Below are positions 43,272 to 51,633 of a stretch of DNA of 64,000 nucleotides, piece by piece. How positions within the stretch are numbered: the first letter of the stretch is position 1; each line of letters opens with the position of its first letter. A program made the position numbers and the translations under genes. The DNA lies in the NCBI GenBank assembly GCA_937871505.1, contig CALMPF010000068.1:25881-89880 (forward strand), read 5' to 3'. This DNA is from an uncultured Planctomycetia bacterium. Its GTDB lineage: Bacteria; Planctomycetota; Phycisphaerae; Phycisphaerales; SM1A02. The notes beneath the pieces are model-generated. The model worked only from the letters and a program-made list of their open reading frames with translations, was not told the DNA's origin and did no database searches.

Positions 43272-44576
43272 ATGCCCGATGTCGATCTCTCGTTCGTCCC
43301 GGCCCGCCTCGTCCTCGAGGACGGGGCCGTCTTCGCAGGTCGCGCCTTCGGCCGGACGGCCGGCGGCGCGAGCGCCGGCGAGGTCGTGTTCAACACGGCG
43401 ATGTGCGGGTATCAGGAGGCGCTGAGCGACCCGAGCTACGCCGGTCAGATTCTCGTGATGACCGCCCCGATGATCGGCAACTACGGCGTGGCCCCGGAGG
43501 ACATCGAGTCGCCGCGGCCGCAGGTCGCCGGGTTCGTCGTCCGCGAGCTCTCGCGCATCCACTCGAACTGCCGCGCGGCCCGCGGGCTCGCCGAGTGGCT
43601 CGAGGCCTTCGGTGTGCCCGCGATCGAGGGCATCGACACGCGGGCGCTGGTGCGGCGGCTGCGGATCGCGGGGGTGATGCGCGGGGTGCTCAGCGTCGAC
43701 GAGCGGCGCAGCGATGCGGAGCTGGTCGCCGAGGCTGCGTCGGCCGCGTCGATGTCCGGCCTGAACCTCGCTGCGGCGGTCAGCCCGACGACTTCGGGAC
43801 GCTGGGAGGACGGACTGGGCGCGTGGGCCGATTCCTGCGGCGCGGCAGCGCGCCGCGCCGCGCTGCCCGATCAACGGGAAGGGAGTCGCGCGCCCGGCGC
43901 GGCTGGCGGAACGGGCGGAGCTGGCGGGCCGGGCGAGACACCGTCCTCCGGGCGGGGGGGCGGGCGTGATGCGGGTGCCTTTCGAGTCCTCGCCATCGAC
44001 TGCGGGGCGAAGCGGAACATCTACAGGCACCTCGTCGAGCGCGGCTGCGAGGTCGAGTTCGCGCCGCACGACATCGCCGCCGAGGAGATTCGCCGCCGAC
44101 GCCCCGACGGGCTCTTTGTCTCCAACGGTCCGGGCGATCCCGCTGCGGTCGAGGCGACGGTGACGACGCTGCGCGAAGTCGCGGGGGAGGTGCCGACCTT
44201 CGGAATCTGCCTCGGACACCAGCTCCTGGCCCTGGCCCTCGGGGCCCGGACCTACAAGCTCAAGTTCGGCCACCGCGGGGCGAATCAGCCGGTTCGCGAC
44301 CTGAGGAGCGGGCGGGTGGAGATCACCAGCCAGAATCACGGCTTCTGCGTGGACGAGGCATCGCTGCGGGAAGCGGGCGGGGAGCCGACCCATGTCCACC
44401 TGAACGACGGAACTCTGGCGGGCTTTCGCCACCGCACCAAGCCGATCATGGCCGTCCAGTACCACCCTGAAGCCTCGCCCGGACCGCACGATTCGGCCTA
44501 CCTCTTCGACGAGTTCGTCGCCCTGATGAGCCGAGCGAAGGGGGCGGGGACGTCGAGCGCCCTCCCGGCTCCGTGA
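43272..44576 (+). CDS. carA: Carbamoyl-phosphate synthase small (glutaminase) subunit
   Basis: CarA hydrolyses glutamine and channels ammonia to CarB for carbamoyl phosphate, used in pyrimidine and arginine synthesis. The 434-residue protein has the CarA-specific N-terminal domain (ARLVLEDGAVFAGRAFG, GEVVFNTAMCGYQEALSDPSYAGQIL, YGVAPEDIES, GIDTRALVRRLR). The class I glutamine amidotransferase domain has the nucleophile Cys of FGICLGHQLLALALG, TSQNHGF and the His-Glu of VQYHPEASPGPHDS. Between the domains there is a Gly/Ala/Arg-rich linker of about 50 residues not present in usual CarA. The GATase is complete. carB is not adjacent. pyrB, which uses the product, is in the same window on the other strand. 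The start is supported by TACCGT at 9 nt. Confidence 0.96.
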   Translation: MPDVDLSFVPARLVLEDGAVFAGRAFGRTAGGASAGEVVFNTAMCGYQEALSDPSYAGQILVMTAPMIGNYGVAPEDIESPRPQVAGFVVRELSRIHSNCRAARGLAEWLEAFGVPAIEGIDTRALVRRLRIAGVMRGVLSVDERRSDAELVAEAASAASMSGLNLAAAVSPTTSGRWEDGLGAWADSCGAAARRAALPDQREGSRAPGAAGGTGGAGGPGETPSSGRGGGRDAGAFRVLAIDCGAKRNIYRHLVERGCEVEFAPHDIAAEEIRRRRPDGLFVSNGPGDPAAVEATVTTLREVAGEVPTFGICLGHQLLALALGARTYKLKFGHRGANQPVRDLRSGRVEITSQNHGFCVDEASLREAGGEPTHVHLNDGTLAGFRHRTKPIMAVQYHPEASPGPHDSAYLFDEFVALMSRAKGAGTSSALPAP

Positions 44577-44665
44577 GCGGCGTGCCGGGGTCCGGCGCGT
44601 CCGACGCCCGAGGGCGCCTGCCGCGGGCCGGTCGGGGCGCCCGCCGGCGGCGCTGCTCCCTCGGC

Positions 44666-44695
44666 TTGCATCCTCCCCGAATCTTCCGGTAGTCT
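44666..44695 (+). promoter_or_regulatory. Probable promoter of the secretin gene
   Basis: TTGCAT (44666-44671), 18 bases, TAGTCT (44690-44695). The expected start near 44702 leaves a leader of about 205 nt. Confidence 0.5.
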
Positions 44696-44706
44696 CCCCA
44701 ACGCCT

Positions 44707-44724
44707 GCGTCTCGACCGAGACGC
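44707..44724 (+). repeat. Stem-loop at the 5' end of the secretin leader
   Basis: GCGTCTCG (44707-44714) pairs exactly with CGAGACGC (44717-44724). It would be the first structure of the mRNA if transcription starts near 44702, and may stabilise the transcript. Confidence 0.4.
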
Positions 44725-44906
44725 GATCCGGCGATTCGCCCGACATGGATGTCGTGCGCCGGCTCGCCTCGGCCGTGCGCGGTCTCGATCGGCGTCGGCG
44801 CCGATCGCGGCGTCGGACCTGCCCCGGTCCGCCGCCGATGCGTGAGGGCCTGGACACCTGCCGCGACCGGATCTACGCCACCGGGCGGCCGTCCAAGGGA
44901 GACACC

Positions 44907-47744
44907 ATGAGTTCGCGTCTTTCGTCGGGAATGCAGCGCATCGGGCAGGGGACGTTCATCATCGCGACGCTCGCGGCAGGCGCAGCTCTTGCGCCGCCGC
45001 TGGCGGAGCAGGTCGCCGCGGCGCCCCTCGCGGCGCCGCAGGACGACGTTCAGCGGCTGATCGACCAGGCGCGTCAGCAGATGCGCGAGTCGCAGTGGCA
45101 GCGCGCCGTCGACACGTGGACGCGCGTCCTCGTGCGCCAGCCCGACAGCCAGGAGGCGCGCGACGGCCTCTCCCGCGCCCAGGCGGCGCTCGACCGCGGC
45201 GGTCTGATCGATCAGGCGGGGAGTGAGCTCGATGTCCTCCGCCAGAGGGCCAACGTCGAGTTCGATGCCGCCCTCGAGCGCGCCGACGAGCTTCGGGCCA
45301 GAGGCGACTACGAAGAGGCGAAGCGCTCGGTCATCACTGCCAAGGTGAAGATCAACCAGAACCGCGCCGTCCTGAGCGAGTCGGAGTTCCAGACGATGAG
45401 CGGCCGCGCCGACGCGCTCCTGGACACGATCCAGGAGGAGCAGCAGCGCGCCGACCTGGTGCGACAGGAGGAGGAGCGCCGCGTCGCCCAGGAGGACAAG
45501 GCCCGCGAGCAGGCGAGCCAGGACGAGCAGCGGAGGCGCCTGATCGAGGAGAACATCCGCCGAGTCCGGCAGCTCCAGGCGGAGCTGAAGTACGACGAGG
45601 CGCTGAAGGTCGTCGACGAGACGCTCTTCCTCGACCCGAACAACCCGATGGCGCTCATCCTCCGCGATGCGCTCCAGACGACGAAGTCCTACCGCGAAAT
45701 GGTCGACATCCAGAGGCGGCGGCAGTTCGCCTACGACCAGCTCTCGCGCGAGGCGATGGCGGGGACCGTTCCGCCCCGGACCAACCTCGACGGCCCGGGT
45801 CCGCGCTCGATGAGCGGGATCATGGAGTACCCGGAGGACTGGGAGGACCTCTCGCTTCGACGCACCTTCGCCGCCGGCTTCCGGGAGTCCGATTCGGACC
45901 GCCAGGTGCGCCTCGCCCTCGAGCGGACGATCCCCGTCGACATCGGCCAGGGCAGCACCTTCGAGCAGGTCGTCGCCTACATCCGGCAGGTCGCCGAAGT
46001 GCCGGTCTACGTCGACTGGAAGGCACTCGACCTCATCGGCGTCGGCCGAAGCGATCCGGTCGAGCTCCACCTCGGCAGGACGTCCGGCATGATCGCCCTC
46101 GAGCGCATCCTCGAGCAGGTCGGCACCAGCGACTTCGAGCGGCCGCAGTTCTCGATCGAGAAGGGGATGCTCGTCATCTCGAGCGAGGCGTCGCTCCGCA
46201 AGAAGACGATGACGCTCGTCTACGACATCCGCGACCTTCTCTTCCAGGTCCCGTACTTCGACAACGCCCCGCGCTTCGACATCGACTCGGCGATCCGCCA
46301 GGGCAATCAGGCGGTCGCCGGAGCCGGCGGCCGGTTCGGTTCAGGCGAGGGCGGCGAGGGCGGCGGGACGCCTTTCGGCAGCCCCGGCCGCGACCCGATG
46401 CGCATTCCGCGCGACGAGCTGGTGCGGGAGATCGTCGACATCATCCAGCGGCAGGTCGATCCCGAGGGATGGCGCGAGCTCGGAGGCGACACCGGCTCGC
46501 TTCAGGAGCTCAACGGCAACCTGATCATCACCAACACCCCGCGGAACCACCGTGAGATCGAAGGCCTGCTGACCCAGCTCCGGGCCATCCGGGCGCTCCA
46601 GCTCAACGTCGAGGCCCGCCTGCTCACCGTCAGCACCAACTGGTTCGAGCAGGTCGGCGTCGACCTCGACCTCTATTTCAACACCAACAACACGATGTTC
46701 CAGCAGGCTCGGGCGATCGACCCGAACTTCCAGCTGAGCGACTTCTTCGGCCAGTCCGGCCAGCCGAAGGACGCGATCGTGTTCGACACGCCCACGGCGA
46801 CCAATGCGCCGCCGACCGACGGCTCCGCGATCCCCGGCGTTCCCTACGCCAACACCTTCGGCACCGGCTACCTCTTCGGTCAGCCGACCGGCGTCCCGCC
46901 GACCGACATCACCTATGTCACCGGCCCCGTCGGGCCGCCGGTCCGCCAGACGAGCGGGTTCTCGCCGATCGGCCTCGTGAACAACTCCATCGACGCCCTC
47001 CAGGAGATCGCCGGAAGCGGCCTGAGCGACTTCGCACTCGCCGCGGCAGGGACGCCTGCGCTGACCCTCGGCGTGCAGTACCTCGACGACATCCAGGTCG
47101 ACCTGCTGGTCACCGCGACGCAGGCCGATCAGCGGACGGTCGCGCTCACCGCGCCGCGCCTGACGCTCTTCAACGGTCAGCGCTCCTGGGTCGCTGTCGC
47201 CAACTCGATCACCTACGTCTCGAACCTGATCCCCGCCACCGGCGACTCGTCGGGTGCGTTCCAGCCGGTTCTCGGCGTCGTCCGCGAGGGCTTCGTGCTC
47301 GACATCGAGGGCGTGATCTCGGCCGACCGCCGCTACGTCACGATGACCGTCGCCTTCGACCTCAACCAGAACGTCGACTTCGCGACGGTGACCATCACCG
47401 GTGCCGCGGGCGGCGGCGGTCTGGCGGGAGGCCGGGCGGCCAACTTCGAGGGTCAGATCCAGCTTCCGCGCGTCGCGGGCACCCAGATCCGCACGACGGT
47501 CTCCGTCCCCGACAAGGGCACGGCGCTGCTCGGAGGACAGCGGGCGGTCAACGAGATCGAAGTCGAGGTCGGCGTGCCCGTCCTCTCCAAGATTCCGTAC
47601 ATCAACCGGTTCTTCACCAACCGCCTCAGCAGCCGCGACGAGACGACGCTGCTGCTGCTCATCCGTCCCGAGGTGATCATCCAGCAGGAGGACGAGGAGC
47701 GCCTCTTCCCGAAGCTCTCCGGCCAGATGGGCGGCGGCTTCTGA
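44907..47744 (+). CDS. Secretin (GspD/PilQ-type outer-membrane pore) with TPR/coiled-coil N-terminus
   Basis: A 945-residue secretin that should form a multimeric outer-membrane channel for type II secretion or type IV pili. A signal peptide (about 1-37) leads to a TPR-like segment (QRAVDTWTRVLVRQPDSQEARDGLSRAQ) and a Glu/Arg/Gln-rich coiled coil at about 165-235. Another TPR (KYDEALKVVDETLFLDPNNPMALIL) follows. N-domains follow at about 345-580 (FEQVVAYIRQVAEVPVYVDW, ELNGNLIITNTPRNHREIEGLLTQLRAI). The C-terminal secretin domain has VEARLLTVSTNWFEQVGVDL, TAPRLTLFNGQRSWVAV, VPDKGTALLGGQRAVNEIEVEVGVPVLSKIPYINRFFTNR and ETTLLLLIRPEVI. A Gly-rich loop lies near 475-500. Shine-Dalgarno AAGGGAG precedes the ATG. 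No other secretion genes are adjacent, as often happens in planctomycetes. Confidence 0.9.
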   Translation: MSSRLSSGMQRIGQGTFIIATLAAGAALAPPLAEQVAAAPLAAPQDDVQRLIDQARQQMRESQWQRAVDTWTRVLVRQPDSQEARDGLSRAQAALDRGGLIDQAGSELDVLRQRANVEFDAALERADELRARGDYEEAKRSVITAKVKINQNRAVLSESEFQTMSGRADALLDTIQEEQQRADLVRQEEERRVAQEDKAREQASQDEQRRRLIEENIRRVRQLQAELKYDEALKVVDETLFLDPNNPMALILRDALQTTKSYREMVDIQRRRQFAYDQLSREAMAGTVPPRTNLDGPGPRSMSGIMEYPEDWEDLSLRRTFAAGFRESDSDRQVRLALERTIPVDIGQGSTFEQVVAYIRQVAEVPVYVDWKALDLIGVGRSDPVELHLGRTSGMIALERILEQVGTSDFERPQFSIEKGMLVISSEASLRKKTMTLVYDIRDLLFQVPYFDNAPRFDIDSAIRQGNQAVAGAGGRFGSGEGGEGGGTPFGSPGRDPMRIPRDELVREIVDIIQRQVDPEGWRELGGDTGSLQELNGNLIITNTPRNHREIEGLLTQLRAIRALQLNVEARLLTVSTNWFEQVGVDLDLYFNTNNTMFQQARAIDPNFQLSDFFGQSGQPKDAIVFDTPTATNAPPTDGSAIPGVPYANTFGTGYLFGQPTGVPPTDITYVTGPVGPPVRQTSGFSPIGLVNNSIDALQEIAGSGLSDFALAAAGTPALTLGVQYLDDIQVDLLVTATQADQRTVALTAPRLTLFNGQRSWVAVANSITYVSNLIPATGDSSGAFQPVLGVVREGFVLDIEGVISADRRYVTMTVAFDLNQNVDFATVTITGAAGGGGLAGGRAANFEGQIQLPRVAGTQIRTTVSVPDKGTALLGGQRAVNEIEVEVGVPVLSKIPYINRFFTNRLSSRDETTLLLLIRPEVIIQQEDEERLFPKLSGQMGGGF

Positions 47745-48079
47745 ACGACGTCGTCGATCGGCCCGACTTCAGCGGGACCCGCGCCGAAAGCGTGCCGTGG
47801 GACCCGGTTCGTCGAGAGGCCGCGGCGGGCGGAGCAGCCGGTGTGAGAGTCGGCCGCGACGCGGACGGCGAGCCGGGCGGTCGCGTCGCCGCACGCCGGT
47901 CTCTTCGGCGGGGACGAGCCCGACTCCCGCGGGGCCTACTCTTGGTCCGAGACTGCCGACCCGCCCGGTCTGGTCTCGACCTCCGTTTCGCTCCGCGCGC
48001 GGGCCAGTGTGTAGCCCCCGTGGCCTCGCGTCGTTGCATGCCCGTCGCCCGTCCTGCTGCCTGAAGGAGCCCCCGTTCC
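47745..48079. other. 335-base spacer between the secretin and STAS genes
   Basis: No gene recognised. It ends in a good Shine-Dalgarno, GAAGGAG at 48063-48069, for the STAS gene. No convincing promoter or terminator was seen. Confidence 0.5.
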
Positions 48080-48439
48080 ATGCCAGCATCCCAGTCCCGC
48101 CTGCGGATCGTCGACGTCAACGGCGTGACTCGCGTCGAGTTCCTCGACCGGAACATCCTCGATGAGGCCAACATCCAGCAGATCGGCGAGGAGATCGGCA
48201 GGGTCGTCGACGGACAGGTGCAGCCGAAGCTCCTGATCAGCTTCGGCAACGTCGATCACCTCTCGTCGGCGGCGCTGGGCACGCTCATTACGCTCCGGCA
48301 CAAGGTCGACGCGAAGGACGGCCAGCTCCGCCTCTCCGACATCAAGCCGCAGATCCACACCGTCTTCGAGATCACGAAGCTGACGCGGCTCTTCCACATC
48401 CACGAGACCGCGGCGGACGCGCTGAAGAGCTTCGCCTGA
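48080..48439 (+). CDS. STAS-domain anti-sigma factor antagonist
   Basis: A 119-residue single STAS domain of the SpoIIAA/RsbV type. The order LRIVDVNGVTRVEFLDRNILDEANIQQIGEEI then KLLISFGNVDHLSSAALGTLITLRHKV and FEITKLTRLFHIHETAADAL is diagnostic. The phosphorylatable residue would be one of the two Ser in HLSSAALG. In its unphosphorylated state such a protein sequesters an anti-sigma kinase. The next gene, 110 bp downstream on the same strand, encodes exactly such a kinase, so together they form a partner-switching module. No sigma factor adjoins them; the target may be elsewhere, or the module may control a phosphatase or secretion. GAAGGAG precedes the ATG. Confidence 0.92.
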   Translation: MPASQSRLRIVDVNGVTRVEFLDRNILDEANIQQIGEEIGRVVDGQVQPKLLISFGNVDHLSSAALGTLITLRHKVDAKDGQLRLSDIKPQIHTVFEITKLTRLFHIHETAADALKSFA

Positions 48440-48549
48440 TCCGACAGGGACGGGACCCGCGACCCGGGGCGGCGCTCGTCGCGGCCGGGGCGTCGGGGGG
48501 GCCCGGCCAGTCGAAGCCTGATCGGAGCCTGATCCAGGCGCCCCCGACG

Positions 48550-48945
48550 ATGGAACGACGGCACACGCTTCGGGACGATCGCGACCAGATCGAGGCCGCC
48601 GTGGCCGAGCTCTTGGACGCGCTGCGCGGGCTCGAGTTTGACGAATCGAGCCGCTTCGCGATCCGCCTCGCCGTCGAGGAGGCGATCAACAACGGGTTCC
48701 GCCACGGGAACAAGAACGACCCGGAGAAGCGCGTTCACTTCGCCTGGAACGCATCGCCACATCGGGTGCAGGTCGAGGTCGAGGACGAGGGCGAGGGCTT
48801 CGACCCGGCGAGCGTGCCCGATCCGACCGCGGAGGAGAACCTCGAGATCCCCTCCGGCCGGGGGCTGATGCTGATGAGGGCGTACATGAGCCAGGTCGAG
48901 TACGTCGATCCGGGCAACCGCGTCCGGATGGCGTTCGATCGCTGA
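48550..48945 (+). CDS. Anti-sigma regulatory factor, RsbW-like serine kinase
   Basis: A 131-residue GHKL ATPase of the RsbW/SpoIIAB family. The N box is RLAVEEAINNGFRHGNKND, the G1 box VEVEDEGEGFDP and the G2 box PSGRGLMLMRAYMSQVEY, all needed to bind ATP. It would phosphorylate the STAS protein encoded upstream and bind a sigma factor or other target. The length and the missing N-terminal extension are normal. No Shine-Dalgarno is obvious before the ATG, so it may be read from the upstream mRNA. Confidence 0.9.
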   Translation: MERRHTLRDDRDQIEAAVAELLDALRGLEFDESSRFAIRLAVEEAINNGFRHGNKNDPEKRVHFAWNASPHRVQVEVEDEGEGFDPASVPDPTAEENLEIPSGRGLMLMRAYMSQVEYVDPGNRVRMAFDR

Positions 48946-49005
48946 CGGCGCAGCGAGTGGACGGGCGGCTGCGCGGCTGCAAGCGCCCACGGGCTGCCCG
49001 AGGAT

Positions 49006-49014
49006 TGCCATAAT
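49006..49014 (+). promoter_or_regulatory. Extended -10 element TGC-CATAAT
   Basis: It fits an extended -10 (TGN then CATAAT) and would start transcription near 49021, about 70 nt before ATG 49091. No -35 is apparent. Confidence 0.45.
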
Positions 49015-49090
49015 CGCGGTGGACCGCCATGTCGCTTCCGTCATGCGCGGTGACGCCGGTCGCGGGTTCAACCCGAAGGAGCACTTTGTC

Positions 49091-50653
49091 ATGCGCACGC
49101 CTCCTGCTTCTCGATCGAGGAACCAACTCCTGAACCCACCCAGGAACCAGCACCGGAACCGATCCGGGAGCCGGGCGGGGAGCTCATCTCAGAGCTCGCC
49201 CTGGATCCGATCCTGCATCCGACCCCGGCGCTGGGCGCGGGCCGCGGTCCTCGCGATGGCGTCTCTGGTCGGCGCGGCGGCGCCCGCCTTCGCCCAGGTC
49301 GTCGCTCCGCCGGGGTTCGCGGTCGATGTCCTCTTCGACCAGATCGACGGTTCGACTCCGCGGCTCGAGTCGATCAGCAACCCTGCGTACGGGAGCGGTC
49401 TCGTCGCGGCGAACCTCAACGCGGCGGGGATTCTCACGGTCTTCCGGCTCTCTCCGAGCGGCGTCGAGGTGATCGGCGTCCGGCCCGGGTTCCTCCCCGC
49501 GGCGACGGGCGGTTCGAATGCGGGCAGCAGCGTGCTGACGATCCGGTTCGACCGCACCGGGCTCTTCGGCCACAAGCTCCACCTCTCGGTGCGCCAAGAG
49601 ACGGCGACCTCGACGACCACGCAGTTCTTCGTCGTGGAGCCGGGCGGCGCGATCAACTCCGTGCTCGGCCCGGTCGGAGGGCCGAGCAACAAGCTCGCGT
49701 TCCTCTTCGAGTTCACCGAAGGCGGCGGCTACCTGCCGGGGGCGTATCTCGAGGATCAGAACATCGGCAACGGCACGTCGCTCTGGCATGCGAGCCCCGG
49801 CTGGCAGACCACGGTGCTCGGTCAGAACGTGCTGCCGCCCGGGCGAACCGATCTGGACATCTACTCGATGCGCTTCGACACGACCGGCGTCTACGGGAAC
49901 CGCCTGCTTCTGGCGGACTCGGACAACGACGACAACAAGACGGTGATCTACGCGCTCCTGCCGAACCTGACCTGGACCGAGCTCACCGCAGTGGTGCCGC
50001 TCTCGACGCGGTTCTATCGCGACATGGACATCTCCGTCGGCGGGGCGCTCGGGGCGATGATCTACGTCGCCGAGCAGGTCTCGCAGCAGGTCCAGACCGT
50101 CGACGCCGATGGCGCCCACGCGCCGTTTGCCACCGGCTTCACGGGAATCGGCTCCATCGCAGCTGCGGAGGACGGGAACGCCCTCTTCGTCTCCGACGCG
50201 AACGCGATCTACCGGATCCGGCCCGCCGCGGCCCAGCCCGGCCCGACGATCCTCTGCCACGACCCGAACGCAGGGCCCCAGGGCGTCTTCACGAACCCCG
50301 CCGGACTCAGCAGCGCCCGGATCATCTTCGACGAGCCCGTGCTCTTCTCGTCGGGCGACGTCTCGGTGCTGAACGAGGCGGGAATGCCGGTTCCGTTCTC
50401 CGTCGTCGGCTCCAACACCCGGTTCATGCTGATCGGGTTCGGCGTTCCGCTCGTCAACGACGTCTACACGATCACCGTTGCCGACAGTGTCGTCTCGGTC
50501 GCCGGCGGGGTGCCCATCGACGGCAATGGCGACGGGGTGAGCGGCGGCGCCGCGACGGTCACCCTGGAGCATCGCCGCCGCGCGGACATCGACGACGACG
50601 GCGATGTCGACTCGGCTGACCTCGGGCTCCTCCTCGGCGCGTGGGGAGGCTGA
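49091..50653 (+). CDS. Secreted protein with C-terminal dockerin-like module
   Basis: A 520-residue exported protein of unknown function. The signal peptide core RRWARAAVLAMASLVGAAAPAFAQ lies unusually far in (about residues 45-68). It is preceded by a basic Asn/Arg/Ser-rich extension whose DNA has GAACC repeats about every 12 bases, so the true start may be later (for example the ATG at 49257). The body (about 70-420) is a beta-rich, propeller-like domain (SGLVAANLNAAGILTVFRLSPSGVEVI, IYSMRFDTTGVYGNRLLLADSDNDDN, ALFVSDANAIYRIRPA). A beta-sandwich follows (ARIIFDEPVLFSSGDVSVLNEAG) and a single dockerin-like motif DIDDDGDVDSADLGLLLGAWGG ends the chain. AAGGAG precedes ATG 49091 by about 9 nt. 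Confidence 0.7.
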   Translation: MRTPPASRSRNQLLNPPRNQHRNRSGSRAGSSSQSSPWIRSCIRPRRWARAAVLAMASLVGAAAPAFAQVVAPPGFAVDVLFDQIDGSTPRLESISNPAYGSGLVAANLNAAGILTVFRLSPSGVEVIGVRPGFLPAATGGSNAGSSVLTIRFDRTGLFGHKLHLSVRQETATSTTTQFFVVEPGGAINSVLGPVGGPSNKLAFLFEFTEGGGYLPGAYLEDQNIGNGTSLWHASPGWQTTVLGQNVLPPGRTDLDIYSMRFDTTGVYGNRLLLADSDNDDNKTVIYALLPNLTWTELTAVVPLSTRFYRDMDISVGGALGAMIYVAEQVSQQVQTVDADGAHAPFATGFTGIGSIAAAEDGNALFVSDANAIYRIRPAAAQPGPTILCHDPNAGPQGVFTNPAGLSSARIIFDEPVLFSSGDVSVLNEAGMPVPFSVVGSNTRFMLIGFGVPLVNDVYTITVADSVVSVAGGVPIDGNGDGVSGGAATVTLEHRRRADIDDDGDVDSADLGLLLGAWGG

Positions 50654-50877
50654 CCGGTCAGGTTCAGCAGCGGCGGCGGCGCGCGGAGCGTCGCGCCGAT
50701 GGCCGAGGCACGGCGGCCTGCCGCGGCGCCGGAAGGCGCTCCGGCGCCGCACCGCGAGCGATCCCTCCGGCGATCAACTTCGTGCCGCGTCTGGTCCGCG
50801 TTGGGGGCCGCGCAGGCTTCCGATCCCATCGGCATCGACGATCATCGGTGCCGGCTTCAACCGAAGGACAAACCGTC

Positions 50878-51534
50878 ATGACCAGCCACCTTCACGTTCT
50901 CGTCGCGGCGTCGATCGCGGGGGGACTCGCCTGCGCCGCGAACGCCGCACTCGTTCAGGTGACCATCGAGGGCGTTGTCGAGTACAACCAGTTCCAGTCC
51001 GGCCCGCTGGCGGGGCAGGGCGCCGGCAGCGCCGTCGAGATCTCGTTCCTGCTCGACTCCGCGAGCTTCGTCAACGACCCGAGCTTCCCGACGCGCGGCT
51101 ACGTGATCGATCAGGCGTCATACGTCTACAGGGTCGGAGCTGCGACGCTGGGTCTTCAGTCGCCGTTTCCGGCCGCCTCGACGCCGTACTTCGTCCTCCG
51201 CAACAACGATCCCGCCGTCGACGGCTTCTTCATCGCGACGGATACGGCCTTTCCTACGGGCGTCCCGCTCTCCGCGAATGGCGGCTTCGGCGCCCTCCGG
51301 GACCAGTTCTCCGTCACATATCTCGGCAGCACGATCCCGTCGCTGGACATCCTCGACGCAGTCGGCACCTACGACTTCACGGGGCTCACCAACTTCAACT
51401 TCACGATCAGCGACGGTCCGTTCGATCCGCTCGGCGTGGTCTTTTCGCAGATGACCATCGAGGTCGTCCCGTCGCCCGCTGCGCTGGCACTGCTGACCCC
51501 GCTGGCGTTCGCGCGCCGACGTCGGCGCCGCTGA
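50878..51534 (+). CDS. Secreted protein with PEP-CTERM-like tail
   Basis: A 218-residue exported protein of unknown function. The signal peptide MTSHLHVLVAASIAGGLACAANA is followed by a beta-rich domain (VEISFLLDSASFVNDPSF, YVYRVGAATLGLQ, FDPLGVVFSQMTIEV) typical of planctomycete PEP-CTERM domain proteins. The tail is VPSPAALALLTPLAFA followed by an all-Arg end. As with the protein at 8424-9143 the motif is P-x-P, so both probably use the same sorting system. AAGGA precedes the ATG by about 9 nt. It is 224 bp after the dockerin-like gene, and the pair may be co-regulated surface proteins. Confidence 0.7.
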   Translation: MTSHLHVLVAASIAGGLACAANAALVQVTIEGVVEYNQFQSGPLAGQGAGSAVEISFLLDSASFVNDPSFPTRGYVIDQASYVYRVGAATLGLQSPFPAASTPYFVLRNNDPAVDGFFIATDTAFPTGVPLSANGGFGALRDQFSVTYLGSTIPSLDILDAVGTYDFTGLTNFNFTISDGPFDPLGVVFSQMTIEVVPSPAALALLTPLAFARRRRRR

Positions 51535-51633
51535 CCGGTTCGCGACCGTGCCCCCGCGATCGGCAGGCGCTCGGGGGGGCGTGGACTTCCGGCCGATCCG
51601 GCGCGCTCTCCGCCCGATCCCCAGGTCAGCGGC

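Larger units (their letters stand above)
44577..44906. other. 330-base leader and promoter region of the secretin gene
   Basis: No gene is supported. It contains a promoter at 44666-44695 and a stem-loop at 44707-44724, followed by an Arg-rich non-coding stretch up to the Shine-Dalgarno AAGGGAG at 44895-44901. Confidence 0.55.

Noticed and set aside
43149..46070. Minus-strand frame continuing upstream of priA to give 1864 residues
   Set aside because: PriA begins at 43148 with a promoter hexamer upstream; the extension runs antisense to carA and the secretin gene.
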